Below, piece after piece: positions 18,531 through 30,453 of a DNA stretch of 64,000 nt (its first letter is position 1; the number at the start of each line of letters is the position of its first letter). Made by a program: the position numbers and the translations under genes. The notes below the pieces were generated by a model. The model searched no databases. It worked only from the letters and a program-made list of their open reading frames with translations, and had not been told where the DNA came from. Source of the DNA: Virgibacillus sp. MSJ-26 (GTDB lineage: Bacteria > Bacillota > Bacilli > Bacillales > Amphibacillaceae); contig NZ_JAHLPW010000011.1 of assembly GCF_018918075.1 (NCBI RefSeq), positions 1-64,000 on the forward strand, in the 5' to 3' direction.

Positions 18531-18590
18531 CTCCAATTCCCCTTTGCACGTATTATATTTTCTCGCATTATATAGAGTATAATACTTTAG

Positions 18591-18628
18591 AAAAAAAGAA
18601 CAATAAACGATAAAATCGTTTATTGTTC
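18591..18628 (-). terminator. terminator overlapping the veg stop
   Basis: A perfect 14-bp inverted repeat (GAACAATAAACGAT / ATCGTTTATTGTTC) with a 3-nt loop, followed by TTTTTT on the minus strand. Confidence 0.9.
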
Positions 18629-18886
18629 TGATAACATGGCTTTCTGTTGTTCATCAAGAAAACTTAATTCCACCGATTCTGTTAGTACGTCTGCATAGCT
18701 GTAAGAAACACGTTCGAAAGCATTTTCATCTTGATCTAGCTCGACCACAAAAACAGAAGGATACGTTTCTGCTAAAGTTCCAAAGCGCTCAATTGTTTTT
18801 CTTCTGCCTCTGTTCGCCTTCAGTCGTAAACGTCTTCCTAATTGATCCTCAAGACCTTGCTTAATTTCGATTAATGTTTTTGCCAC
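18620..18886 (-). CDS. veg: Veg protein (biofilm-linked, DUF1021)
   Basis: An 88-residue protein very similar to B. subtilis Veg: [19 protein letters not shown], then [20 protein letters not shown] and [21 protein letters not shown]. Veg is highly expressed and linked to control of biofilm genes through SinR. The GTG at 18886 lies 4-7 nt after GAGGTGGAG and matches the family N-terminus; the upstream start overlaps that site. It ends in a strong terminator. Confidence 0.93.
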   Translation of the reverse strand: MAKTLIEIKQGLEDQLGRRLRLKANRGRRKTIERFGTLAETYPSVFVVELDQDENAFERVSYSYADVLTESVELSFLDEQQKAMLSEQ

Positions 18887-19062
18887 TAGACTCCACCTCA
18901 CTACATATTAGTTTACCACACGCTTGTATGAAAGTCAAATAAAACTATATATTATACCAATATATCTTTTTTAATGTCAATAGGTTTCCACTATATTTAT
19001 TATTATTATGCCTAATTGTTAAAAATATATGTATTTACTTGTAAAAATATCTAATTAACAAA

Positions 19063-19107
19063 CAAGCCAACCTAATTATTCAATTAATATAAGAATAAGG
19101 TTGGCTT
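19063..19107 (-). terminator. terminator after yabG
   Basis: Arms AAGCCAACCTAATTATTC and GAATAAGGTTGGCTT. The stem is strong but the U-run on the minus strand is short. Confidence 0.7.
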
Positions 19108-19180
19108 AAATTCATATAGTGCGTGCTTATTTTTATATGTCATCTTAGAGTTGATTTATTCTTAAGAAACTTAGATTCCA

Positions 19181-20089
19181 TTAAACTTCATATCCATCAC
19201 CCGGTGTTTTTTCAAAGTGCTCATTTTCATTATCATCTTGAAGATAGGGTAAGCCCGTTCGTAAGAGTCCTCTCGTTTCTATGCCACCCATGCCTTTTTC
19301 CCTTGTTAAAGTATTTCTTAATACGTCCATAACACTAACCTTCTCCATAAAAGGGGTGTAAGCTATTTTAGCTGCAATAAATACGGGATCAAGAGCGTGA
19401 ATGTTAATTCGTGATGGTGAACTTGCAAAGTTTGCCCCCGCTCTAATAAGAGATTCAAAATGGGACTGACATGCCCCCGCAAAGATCACGAGCTGATCTA
19501 AATTTGGAACATTATCACGAGCATTTCTCACCGTTTCTACAAAATACTTTGAATGTCGATAAGCCTGTAGCTCACTTTTTTTGCCTTTTTGTTTCTGATA
19601 AGAATCGTGACCTGTAATAACAATTATATTTGGCTTTATTTTTTCAATAAGTGCCCCTATCTCAAAAGGCATTTCTTTTTCATTAAGATGGACTCCATGA
19701 ACTTGAAGATGCATTCGTTTATATAAAGCAATACACTTTTTCAAGTAAGACGGATCCCCGTCTATATGAAGAACGCGAGCCGGCAGTTGAAAGAAGTGCG
19801 GGACCTTGAAACCTTCAGAAGATTGATAATCACGCTTTTGTTCCATAAGCCGATAATCTTGCCTAAATAAGCGAAAAGATGATTCTTCCTGCTCTTTGCT
19901 CTGTTGGCGTCTTTTTTCCAAATCTCTCTTTTTAACAGGGGATAAATCATCAAATGGTGCATCTGCTACAAGGCGATATTCATCCCCATAAAGGATTGCT
20001 TTATCTTGTTTAAATGAAGAAATTCTAAATAATAAATCATGTTGATACGATTTCCTTGTCACTAATTCGCCTTTTGTATAAGGTATCAT
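19181..20089 (-). CDS. yabG: sporulation-specific protease YabG
   Basis: A 302-residue cysteine protease family member that processes spore coat proteins before Tgl cross-linking. Family features: the N-terminal MIPYTKGELVTRKSYQHDLLFRI, central HIDGDPSYLKKCIALYKRM, VITGHDSYQKQKGK, and FAGACQSHFESLIRAGANFASSPSR with the candidate catalytic Cys/His region. A sigma-K-like promoter lies upstream. Confidence 0.93.
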   Translation of the reverse strand: MIPYTKGELVTRKSYQHDLLFRISSFKQDKAILYGDEYRLVADAPFDDLSPVKKRDLEKRRQQSKEQEESSFRLFRQDYRLMEQKRDYQSSEGFKVPHFFQLPARVLHIDGDPSYLKKCIALYKRMHLQVHGVHLNEKEMPFEIGALIEKIKPNIIVITGHDSYQKQKGKKSELQAYRHSKYFVETVRNARDNVPNLDQLVIFAGACQSHFESLIRAGANFASSPSRINIHALDPVFIAAKIAYTPFMEKVSVMDVLRNTLTREKGMGGIETRGLLRTGLPYLQDDNENEHFEKTPGDGYEV

Positions 20090-20137
20090 ATATTCACCTC
20101 ACCGCTTTTCATCACTATAAGTGAAAGCATCCTAACA

Positions 20138-20165
20138 TAGGCTATGTTCATAGTGAGGTGAGTGT
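20138..20165 (-). promoter_or_regulatory. probable sigma-K promoter of yabG
   Basis: On the minus strand AC (20164-20165) is followed after 17 nt by CATAGCCTA (20138-20146), which fits the sigma-K pattern AC-N16/17-CATAnnnTA. yabG is sigma-K dependent in B. subtilis. A 6-bp inverted repeat (AACATA/TATGTT) overlaps the -10. Confidence 0.55.
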
Positions 20166-20183
20166 GCCTAAGTTTTAAACAAA

Positions 20184-21624
<1,441 letters not shown>

Positions 21625-21644
21625 ATACTTGCGCCTCTTTCATA

Positions 21645-21679
21645 AAAAATGCTCTTACCATTTTAACATGGTAAGAGCA
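21645..21679 (-). terminator. terminator after yabE
   Basis: Perfect arms GCTCTTACCA and TGGTAAGAGC, followed by ATTTTTTAT on the minus strand, just before rnmV. Confidence 0.85.
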
Positions 21680-21700
21680 TGAATATCATGTTATTAAAAT

Positions 21701-22996
21701 TTAGTTTAAAACTTTCACAGTCACTGTCTTTTGACCAAATGCCAAAGCTGCTTCCTTGTTAGGAAAATGAAGATCAATTCGGTTTCCCACAATATTACCG
21801 CCTGTATCACCAGCTACAGCCTCACCATAGCCTTCTACCCAAACTTTAGTTCCAAGTGGAATCACACTTGGATCAACTGCAACAACTTTTTTGTTTGGAT
21901 TGGCATTCAAATCAATACCTGTTGACGTATGACCAGAACAACCATTACATTTTGCAGTATAGGCACTCGCACTCATCGTAAGTGTTTTGCCGTTTGAATT
22001 GGAGCTGCTGGATTTCTTAGAAGAACTGCTTGATGCACTTGATGAATTACTTTTCGGTTTTGACTTTGATTCTGATTTTGACTCTGATTTAGCGAGAGTT
22101 TGAAGATTGCCACCATCATTTGTTTGTTTAGCTTCTTTCGTTCCGACTGCGACAACTTTGTTTTGACTCTCTTTTTGAACCTTTTCGTCTTTAAGTACTT
22201 TATCGGCTTTTTTGCCGTCTTCTTTCGTTATTTCATATGTTTTAACGACGAGACCTTCCTCTCCCTCAGAAATAACCTTTTCTTTTCCTTTTTCTAAAGA
22301 ATTGTCTTCTTGAGTTTCTATTTCAAAAGGAATGGCTTCTTCAACTTCTTCTTTCTCTTTGTCGACACGAACAATTTTAATCTTAGTATCATTTTCTATT
22401 TTATCGGATAAGTTAACATTTATTTTATCATTGCTGTTTTTTAAGTAAGTAATTTTGTGATCGTTTAATAATTGTTCGACTGTTCCGCCTGTCGTCCAGT
22501 ATTTTTCTTTTTTCCCACCGTTGACAACGGTAACTTGAAAAGCTTTAGTGACATCGATTATCATACCCTCTTTTAGAGCATCGTCTAACTCATGTGATAA
22601 GTCATCATGATTGGAGAACGCTAAGTTATGATCTATAAATAAGTCCTCTACTGTTTCTTCGGTTGTATGATATATATTTTCTTCTCCATCGACATTGACC
22701 GTCACTTGTTTGGCAGTTTTATAATCGATTGTCATGCCACTTTCAATTTCTGCATCTAACGCATGAGACAGCTCATCATGTTGGCCTACAGTAATACCTG
22801 TTTGCTCAAGAACTTCCTCAACTGTCTTAACGTGCGTTTGAACTCTTTGCTCTTTTCCATTGTCATTTACAGTAATGGTCTTTTTCATTGCATCAAAAAC
22901 AATGATGCTAGAAAAAGCGATCAGTGCCAAAACACCCACCGTCGAAATAACCTTTTGTAAATTTGACTTGGAGAAAAGCTTTGAATTTTTTCGCAT
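21701..22996 (-). CDS. yabE: Rpf-like cell-wall protein YabE (DUF348/G5/3D)
   Basis: A 431-residue secreted or anchored wall-lytic protein. It has an N-terminal signal/anchor (residues 15-35, VISTVGVLALIAFSSIIVFDA), three ubiquitin-like DUF348 repeats (about 40-210), a G5 domain (about 215-290), a low-complexity Ser/Lys linker, and a C-terminal 3D domain (about 345-431) with the three Asp motifs (VAVDPSVIPLGTKVWVEGYG, AGDTGG, RIDLHFP), similar to MltA/YocH. The ATG at 22996 is 7 nt after AAGGAGG. Confidence 0.94.
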   Translation of the reverse strand: MRKNSKLFSKSNLQKVISTVGVLALIAFSSIIVFDAMKKTITVNDNGKEQRVQTHVKTVEEVLEQTGITVGQHDELSHALDAEIESGMTIDYKTAKQVTVNVDGEENIYHTTEETVEDLFIDHNLAFSNHDDLSHELDDALKEGMIIDVTKAFQVTVVNGGKKEKYWTTGGTVEQLLNDHKITYLKNSNDKINVNLSDKIENDTKIKIVRVDKEKEEVEEAIPFEIETQEDNSLEKGKEKVISEGEEGLVVKTYEITKEDGKKADKVLKDEKVQKESQNKVVAVGTKEAKQTNDGGNLQTLAKSESKSESKSKPKSNSSSASSSSSKKSSSSNSNGKTLTMSASAYTAKCNGCSGHTSTGIDLNANPNKKVVAVDPSVIPLGTKVWVEGYGEAVAGDTGGNIVGNRIDLHFPNKEAALAFGQKTVTVKVLN

Positions 22997-23023
22997 GCTA
23001 TTGCCTCCTTGACATCGCATACG

Positions 23024-23052
23024 ATTATATAAATATTAAAAATCAAAGTCAA
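23024..23052 (-). promoter_or_regulatory. sigma-A promoter of yabE
   Basis: TTGACT (23047-23052), 17-nt spacer, TATAAT (23024-23029) on the minus strand, about 20 nt before the yabE ribosome binding site. Confidence 0.75.
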
Positions 23053-23073
23053 AGGGTTTTCGATTACTTTTAC

Positions 23074-23090
23074 TTTACAATTTGGTTACA
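23074..23090 (-). promoter_or_regulatory. WalR-like binding box upstream of yabE
   Basis: On the minus strand two direct hexamers TGTAAC and TGTAAA are separated by 5 nt, which fits the WalR (YycF) consensus TGTWAH-N5-TGTWAH. It lies 22 nt upstream of the -35, a position compatible with activation. WalR controls 3D-domain wall proteins such as YocH in B. subtilis. Confidence 0.55.
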
Positions 23091-23174
23091 TACGATGGCA
23101 ATTACTTTACAACAGTCAAATAAACATTGATTAAGTCGAACATTAGAATATTATGGCACGTGAAATCCTATAAC

Positions 23175-23894
23175 CTAAATCGTTATCTTCCGCATGACAA
23201 TATACGAAATTAAATAAATGACAACCCCTGTTAAAAGAAGTTGATAAAAGAAAATAAAGCTAAAATCCGTAAATAAGTCTATGAAAAAGTCTAGTATCCA
23301 TCCTTTAGCAATCCCGAAAACCAATGTTGCCATTGTAATACCTAAAATAGTGAAACCTCCAATGTAGCCAAATCGATAAAATATTAAACCGATAATAAAG
23401 AAACAGGCTAGTAAAAAGAAAGCTATAGACGTATCAATAACAACGCGACTATACCACGTGGTTTCTAAAACCAAATCTGCCAAGTGGCTAAAGGTATAAG
23501 ACTTTTCTTCAGTTGTTATAGTAAATATCCCATTATTAGTTGCTTTGAATACCTTTTCAGCTATTAAAGTGAGGGTATTAGCCAATGCAGCATTTACCAT
23601 TGCCAAACAAAGGAAAGAGACACCAGCAGAAACAAATATATTCATCCGAGTTGACCCCATTTTAATAAGACAGGGAATACAGTTTTTCACGGTTACAAAA
23701 GCTAATACGGCTGAAAATATATAAATAGGAAACGATAAATCATAACTAACTGCTGTATCATCACCCTTACTAAATATATAATCAAGTCCATAAGTTAGCA
23801 CCATGAAACTAACTAACACGGTCCAAAAAATGACAAATGGTCGCTTTAAATCAGTCAAAATAAAATAAACCGCTCCTTTTAATTGGCCATCCAT
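23175..23894 (-). CDS. ABC-2-type transporter permease, function unknown
   Basis: A 239-residue membrane protein with about six hydrophobic spans (near 18-38, 50-70, 85-115, 150-180, 182-205, 212-235). It overlaps the ATPase gene by 16 nt and is clearly its membrane partner. Substrate unknown. The GntR/YtrA-type regulator upstream recalls systems that respond to cell-wall antibiotics, but nothing in the permease proves this. Confidence 0.7.
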   Translation of the reverse strand: MDGQLKGAVYFILTDLKRPFVIFWTVLVSFMVLTYGLDYIFSKGDDTAVSYDLSFPIYIFSAVLAFVTVKNCIPCLIKMGSTRMNIFVSAGVSFLCLAMVNAALANTLTLIAEKVFKATNNGIFTITTEEKSYTFSHLADLVLETTWYSRVVIDTSIAFFLLACFFIIGLIFYRFGYIGGFTILGITMATLVFGIAKGWILDFFIDLFTDFSFIFFYQLLLTGVVIYLISYIVMRKITI

Positions 23895-24751
23895 GATACT
23901 TCTCCTCCTTTTTCCGTTAAATAGATCATTAATTCTTGAATCGGAACACCTTCAACATTTAAATCAGTATCCTCTACTCCTTCTTGACTACCAAATACGA
24001 AGGCTGTCATCATGTTGGCTAGTTCCTTAATTTTCATGACTTGTTTATCTTGAATAAATTGTTCAACCTCGGCTTTCGATCCAGTAACTGAAAAAGCACC
24101 TTGCCGCATTATTTCAGCTTTTTCATGCATAATCAGATCACCTTCTCTTAATATCAATACTTCTTCAAACAATAAACTCACTTCATCAATTAAATGAGTT
24201 GAAAATATAATCGTGCGAGGACGGGTTTCATATTGTTCCAATAAAGTATTGTAAAAATTTTTTCGAGCAGCCGCGTCAAGTCCAATATAGGGTTCGTCAA
24301 AAATTGTTATTGTTGCCAAACTAGATAACCCTACAATAACTCCTAATGCCGATTCCATTCCTTTAGATAGTGTTTTGACTTTCGCATTCAAAGATAAGTT
24401 ATACTCTTTAATTAATTCATTAGCCAGCGCCTGGTCCCAATTTGGATAAAATAAACTATAAGAATTCAAAATATGTTTAACTTTCAAATTCTGATTAAAG
24501 TTGCTACCTTCTTTAATTAAACAAATATGTTGTGATATCTCCCGATTATCAAAAGGATTTTTATTATTAACTAAAACATCACCGCTTGTTGGTAATTGAT
24601 AGCCTGCTAAGATATCCATAAATGTTGTTTTTCCAGCGCCGTTCCTCCCGAGTAATCCATAAATTTTTGGTTCAGTGAGTTCAAATGATACCTCGTTTAA
24701 GGCGTGTTTTTTTCGATAACGTTTCGATAGCTTATTAACTTTAATCTCCAT
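23879..24751 (-). CDS. ABC transporter ATP-binding protein
   Basis: A 290-residue ATPase. Walker A GLLGRNGAGKTTF (about 33-45), signature LSKGMESALGVIVGLSS (the S-G-Q/G motif is altered, as in some ABC-2 exporters), Walker B TITIFDEPYIGLD, and switch His in IIFSTHLIDE. A C-terminal extension of about 80 residues follows. It resembles YtrB-like exporters. It overlaps the regulator by 11 nt and the permease by 16 nt, so the three form one operon. Confidence 0.85.
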   Translation of the reverse strand: MEIKVNKLSKRYRKKHALNEVSFELTEPKIYGLLGRNGAGKTTFMDILAGYQLPTSGDVLVNNKNPFDNREISQHICLIKEGSNFNQNLKVKHILNSYSLFYPNWDQALANELIKEYNLSLNAKVKTLSKGMESALGVIVGLSSLATITIFDEPYIGLDAAARKNFYNTLLEQYETRPRTIIFSTHLIDEVSLLFEEVLILREGDLIMHEKAEIMRQGAFSVTGSKAEVEQFIQDKQVMKIKELANMMTAFVFGSQEGVEDTDLNVEGVPIQELMIYLTEKGGEVSWMAN

Positions 24752-25118
24752 AGCGGACTTCCCCCTTTTTTAACATGTCATACAATTGCTCATTAGAAAT
24801 TTGCAATTTACTTGCTTCATTTTTTAACGGAATAACAAAGTTCTCATAAAACTGCTGCTTGCGATGTCCAATTAATTTTTCCTTTCCAACCTCCGTAACA
24901 AACATGCCAACCCCCCTTTGCTTTAGAATAATTTCTTCTTGTGCCAACTCATTAATACCTTGCCGTGCTGTAGCAGGATTGATGTTATAAAACTTAGCTA
25001 GTTCATTTGTAGATGGTATTCGTTCCCCTACTTTAATTGATCCATTGATAATGGAATCCTCAATCGACTCTTTAATCTGAAGATAGATTGGTCGTCGATC
25101 ATCTAATTTACCTTTCAT
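24741..25118 (-). CDS. GntR-family regulator, YtrA subfamily
   Basis: A 125-residue repressor. The N-terminal winged helix (about 5-75) reads RRPIYLQIKESIEDSIINGSI, then GERIPSTNELAKFYNINPATARQGINELAQE. A short C-terminal helical part replaces the large effector domain, which is the YtrA subfamily pattern. I chose the ATG at 25118 behind AAAAGGTGA over a TTG six codons upstream. A dyad overlaps its own promoter, so autoregulation is likely. Confidence 0.85.
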   Translation of the reverse strand: MKGKLDDRRPIYLQIKESIEDSIINGSIKVGERIPSTNELAKFYNINPATARQGINELAQEEIILKQRGVGMFVTEVGKEKLIGHRKQQFYENFVIPLKNEASKLQISNEQLYDMLKKGEVRYGD

Positions 25119-25143
25119 TTTTGTCACCTTTTCCAATGGGTTA

Positions 25144-25161
25144 GTTAGTTGTATAACTAAC
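25144..25161. promoter_or_regulatory. candidate operator of the GntR-ABC operon
   Basis: Perfect 7-bp arms GTTAGTT and AACTAAC with a 4-nt centre. The dyad touches the -10 and covers the probable transcription start, the expected place for repression by the GntR-type protein. Confidence 0.55.
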
Positions 25162-25188
25162 CATATAAGTAATGAACTGAATTGTCAA
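25160..25188 (-). promoter_or_regulatory. sigma-A promoter of the GntR-ABC operon
   Basis: TTGACA (25183-25188), 17-nt spacer, TATGGT (25160-25165) on the minus strand. The remaining gap to tatD (25190-25356) has no gene. Confidence 0.6.
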
Positions 25189-25356
25189 GGGAGTTTTAGT
25201 TTAAAATTGGATAGTTATTATTAGACTAGTAAAGTATTAGGCTGAAAAAAGCGAAATGGAAAAGCCCGTGAAGTGTATCCTATCTTTCTTGAGTGAATTG
25301 GGAATTTAAGTATATAACTCATGCAATATTAATTTAGGAGGGATTAGAACAGGAGG

Positions 25357-25407
25357 AAAAAAAAGAGCTAACTCAAAGACACCACTTGTTATCTTTGAGT
25401 TAGCTCT
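25357..25407 (-). terminator. terminator after tatD
   Basis: Perfect 16-bp arms AGAGCTAACTCAAAGA and TCTTTGAGTTAGCTCT, followed by eight U on the minus strand. Confidence 0.9.
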
Positions 25408-25438
25408 GCTGGTAAAAATTCACCTATCTTAACTTTAC

Positions 25439-26221
25439 TTACTTATTTTTACTAGGGTCAATTCCAAAAAAGTCAAAAGCGTTTTGAGTTGTCATACTAC
25501 TGATTTCCTCATATGATACTCCTCTTAAGTCTGCGATTTTTTCTGCGACTAATTTAACATAAGCAGGCTCATTGCGTTTACCTCGATTAGGATGAGGTGC
25601 TAGGAATGGTGCATCAGTTTCAATGAGCAAGCGGTTATCAGGTACTTCTAAAACAGCTTCTTGCGGTAAGGGAGCATTTTTAAATGTAATCGTCCCACCG
25701 AACGACATATAAAAATTCATATCAAGGCAATCTTGTACATATTTCACTGAATCATTGTAACAATGCATAATGCCGCCCACTTCTTTAGCATTTTCTTCTT
25801 TCAATATTTTAATAATATCTTCTGTGGCTTCCCGGTTATGAATAATAATCGGCATATTTACTTTCTTGGCTAGGTTGATTTGCTTCCTGAATACATCTTT
25901 TTGGACATCTTTCGGTGATTTATCCCAGTGATAATCTAATCCCATTTCTCCTAAAGCGACAACCTTAGGATGAGAGCAAAGTTCTTCTATCCATTTAAAG
26001 TCTTCATCGGTCATATCAATCGCATCAACAGGGTGCCATCCAATTGCTGCATAAATTGAGTCATATTGTTCAGCAATTTCAATGGCTAAGGGAATAGTTT
26101 CATGGTCAAATCCTACAACTACCATATATTTAACGCCCGCATCAAAGGCACTCTGAATCACTTCTTCACGATCCTCCATGAACTGACGGGCATTTAAATG
26201 AACATGCGTATCAAATAACAT
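25439..26221 (-). CDS. tatD: TatD-family metal-dependent DNase (YabD)
   Basis: A 260-residue TIM-barrel hydrolase. Metal ligands are visible in FDTHVHLNARQF, GEMGLDYHW, IIHNREATEDI, MHCYNDS and ETDAPFLAPHPNRGKRNEP. TatD enzymes act as 3'-5' exonucleases or D-aminoacyl-tRNA deacylase relatives. The gene follows metS, as in B. subtilis. Confidence 0.94.
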   Translation of the reverse strand: MLFDTHVHLNARQFMEDREEVIQSAFDAGVKYMVVVGFDHETIPLAIEIAEQYDSIYAAIGWHPVDAIDMTDEDFKWIEELCSHPKVVALGEMGLDYHWDKSPKDVQKDVFRKQINLAKKVNMPIIIHNREATEDIIKILKEENAKEVGGIMHCYNDSVKYVQDCLDMNFYMSFGGTITFKNAPLPQEAVLEVPDNRLLIETDAPFLAPHPNRGKRNEPAYVKLVAEKIADLRGVSYEEISSMTTQNAFDFFGIDPSKNK

Positions 26222-26321
26222 TTTTTCACCTCTGGTATATCATAATTTATTATCTTGCATCTAAAAAGTTAGTTTAATTAATTAGATATAGCAATTAAAA
26301 TTTTGATCCTAATGGGGATAC

Positions 26322-26640
26322 ATATCGTGAGGAACGATCACGATTCATGATCCAACTTTTATGAGATTACGCATCATAACGGACGTTCTCACGATTCATG
26401 ATCCAGCTTTTATGAGATTACGCATCATAACGGACGCTCTCACGATTCATGATCCATTTTTATGAGATTACGCATCATAACGGACGCTCTCACGATTCAT
26501 GATCCAACTTTTATGAGATTACGCATCATAACGGACGCTCTCACGATTCATGATCCAGCTTTTATGAGATTACGCATCATAACGGACGCTCTCACGATTC
26601 ATGATCTTATTTTTAAGAGATTATACATCATGACGAAGAA
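26322..26640 (+). repeat. R4b: tandem array of a 51-bp unit
   Basis: Units of ATGAGATTACGCATCATAAC followed by GGACGCTCTCACGATTCATG start at 26361, 26412, 26462, 26513 and 26564, with degenerate copies at each end. Spacing is 51 bp (50 once). The core GACGCTCTCAC...CATGA lines up with GACGTTTTCAC...CATGA of the array near spoVT. It fills the metS-tatD gap. The plus-strand frame through it is not a credible gene. Confidence 0.9.
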
Positions 26641-26705
26641 CTTTTCAGTCTTAGCTGGAGCTGTAATTTATATTACTAATTCATTATGCACACAAACAAT
26701 CAATT

Positions 26706-26740
26706 TTAAAAAAAGCCGGCTTGGTAAGTTCGCCAAGCCA
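26706..26740 (-). terminator. terminator after metS
   Basis: Arms GGCTTGG and CCAAGCC with an 8-nt loop, followed by a U-run on the minus strand. Confidence 0.75.
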
Positions 26741-26758
26741 GACCTTAGGTTAATCTTA

Positions 26759-28738
<1,980 letters not shown>

Positions 28739-28903
28739 TTAGATTATTCTTCTATTGTAGCGATTTTTCGTGGTAATTGCCATAACATAGCATTTTTCTA
28801 ACAAGATCAGTGCAATTTCTTACCAATTCAATAGCTTAGCTTTTATGATTGACTTCTTTATCTTGAAACTTTCAAAAAACTTAAAAATATAGTTAAAAAA
28901 ATA

Positions 28904-28932
28904 TTGACACAATTGTAAAAGGTTGGTAAGAT
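28904..28932 (+). promoter_or_regulatory. sigma-A promoter of abrB
   Basis: TTGACA (28904-28909), 17-nt spacer, TAAGAT (28927-28932), 50 nt upstream of the abrB ribosome binding site. Confidence 0.65.
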
Positions 28933-28990
28933 AAAATCAGTTTATGTCGAAATATGGCGAAAACAAGAAATTATTTAAGGGGGAAACTGA

Positions 28991-29269
28991 ATGAAATCCA
29001 CTGGGATTGTAAGAAAGGTTGACGAACTAGGACGAGTTGTCATCCCAATCGAACTGCGTAGAACACTTGATATTAATATTAAAGATCCTCTTGAAATTTA
29101 TGTTGATGATGATAAAGTTATATTTAAAAAATACCAAGCGAATATGTCATGCTTCGTCACAGGTGAAACGAAAGACGAGAACATTACACTTGCAGATGGA
29201 AAACTTGTTTTAAGCCCCGAGGGAGCAAAGACTTTAGTTGATGAAATACAAAACAAATTTAATGAATAA
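28991..29269 (+). CDS. abrB: transition-state regulator AbrB
   Basis: A 92-residue regulator. The N-terminal swapped-hairpin domain MKSTGIVRKVDELGRVVIPI, RRTLDINIKDPLEIY contacts DNA; the C-terminal part (SCFVTGETKDENITLADGKL) makes the tetramer. AbrB represses post-exponential genes, classically including spoVG. Start ATG follows AAGGGGG. It is transcribed against its neighbours and ends in a shared terminator with rsmI. Confidence 0.96.
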   Translation: MKSTGIVRKVDELGRVVIPIELRRTLDINIKDPLEIYVDDDKVIFKKYQANMSCFVTGETKDENITLADGKLVLSPEGAKTLVDEIQNKFNE

Positions 29270-29280
29270 ATATAGATTAA

Positions 29281-29314
29281 AAAGAGTTGATCCCTTTAGT
29301 GGTCAACTCTTTTT
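29281..29314. terminator. bidirectional terminator abrB / rsmI
   Basis: Arms AAAGAGTTGATCC and GGTCAACTCTTTTT with U-runs on both strands, between convergent abrB (+) and rsmI (-). Confidence 0.85.
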
Positions 29315-30188
29315 ATTTATCAATATGATAAGCTTGATAGACTTCTCGCTTTGGTAACTTTCTTTCTGTAGCTACGGTTTTTATAGCCTCTTTGCTTGAT
29401 AAAGATTGTTCGTCCATATAGTGAGTAACATGCTCCACGACTGACAAGTGACTCCACCACATATCATCATGTTCCGTATTCTCACCAGAATCTCCTTCAA
29501 TTACAAGACAAAATTCACCGCGTAATTCTGTCTCCTCTGTCCATGAAATAAGCTCTTCTACCGTACCTCGCACATATTCTTCAAATCGCTTTGTCAATTC
29601 TCTAGCAATCGCTATATTTCGATTCCCAAGTTGTTCTAGAATCACCTTCAACGTATCTTTCACACGAAAAGGGGATTCATATATTAAAAGAGTGGCTTTT
29701 AAAGAGCGGAGTCGCTCCAGTTCAGCCTGCTTTTCTTTCTTTTTTCTTGGCAAAAATCCATAAAAATAAAATTCACTAGAAGGCAACCCCGATCCTACCA
29801 ATGCACAAAGAGCAGCATTTGCACCAGGTAGCACGACAACTGGCAAATCACTTTTAATTAAAGCGTGTACCAACTCATAGCCTGGGTCAGATATTGCCGG
29901 CATGCCGGCATCGCTCACAAGTGCCACGACTTGACCTTCCTCAACTTTGCTCACCATCATGTCTTCTCGTTCCCTCTTATTATGTTCATGGTAACTTATT
30001 AATGGTGTATGAATATCGAAATGATTCAACAACTTTTGGGTATTTCTTGTATCTTCAGCAGCAATTAAATCGGCTGATTTTAATGTATTTAATGCTCGAT
30101 AGGTAATATCCTCAAGATTACCGATGGGCGTGGGAACGATATACAGCTTCCCCTTTAAATCATCATTAAAACTCTTTTGTATCATCAT
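29313..30188 (-). CDS. rsmI: 16S rRNA 2'-O-methyltransferase RsmI
   Basis: A 291-residue SAM enzyme that methylates the 2'-OH of C1402 in 16S rRNA. Motifs: LYIVPTPIGNLEDITYRAL, LIAAEDTRNTQKLL, VALVSDAGMPAISDPG and LPGANAALCALVGSGLPSS. It overlaps yazA by 23 nt. The ATG ATG start leaves a choice of one codon. Confidence 0.96.
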   Translation of the reverse strand: MMIQKSFNDDLKGKLYIVPTPIGNLEDITYRALNTLKSADLIAAEDTRNTQKLLNHFDIHTPLISYHEHNKREREDMMVSKVEEGQVVALVSDAGMPAISDPGYELVHALIKSDLPVVVLPGANAALCALVGSGLPSSEFYFYGFLPRKKKEKQAELERLRSLKATLLIYESPFRVKDTLKVILEQLGNRNIAIARELTKRFEEYVRGTVEELISWTEETELRGEFCLVIEGDSGENTEHDDMWWSHLSVVEHVTHYMDEQSLSSKEAIKTVATERKLPKREVYQAYHIDK

Positions 30189-30453
30189 TTTGAATAACCT
30201 CTTTCAGTTTTTCACGAATTAAGAGCATTTTCCCTCTTCGTGTCAACTGTTTAATCTCATATTCACGTGTCATTGCCGATTCTTTTGTTGGATGTTTTTC
30301 GACAAACATCACTTGGAACGGGCCACGTCCTCGTGTGTATTTTGCTCCTTTTCCACTTCGATGCATCTCAAGACGATGTTCCAAATCATTTGTATATCCT
30401 GTGTACAGTGAGTTATCTTTACATCTTAAAATATATACTATATGTTCATCCAT
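30166..30453 (-). CDS. yazA: GIY-YIG domain protein YazA
   Basis: A 95-residue single-domain member of the UPF0213 group of GIY-YIG nucleases: [20 protein letters not shown], the conserved Arg-containing [21 protein letters not shown] and a later Glu. Its role is not established. It overlaps both neighbours slightly (trmN6 upstream, rsmI downstream), so the three are one operon. Confidence 0.93.
   Translation of the reverse strand: MDEHIVYILRCKDNSLYTGYTNDLEHRLEMHRSGKGAKYTRGRGPFQVMFVEKHPTKESAMTREYEIKQLTRRGKMLLIREKLKEVIQNDDTKEF

Noticed and set aside
22997-23174. c-di-AMP (ydaO-type) riboswitch upstream of yabE
   Set aside because: Such elements precede some wall-lytic genes, but the leader here is short and AT-rich with no matching conserved blocks.
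26322-26640. Possible CRISPR array
   Set aside because: Units are contiguous and nearly identical over their full 51 bp, with no unique spacers and no cas genes. The 20-bp array at 49.7 kb fails on the same grounds.
28740-28990. T-box or SAM riboswitch upstream of metG
   Set aside because: No T-box core GGTGGTAACGCGG-like sequence and no kink-turn-type leader in the 250 bp shared with abrB.
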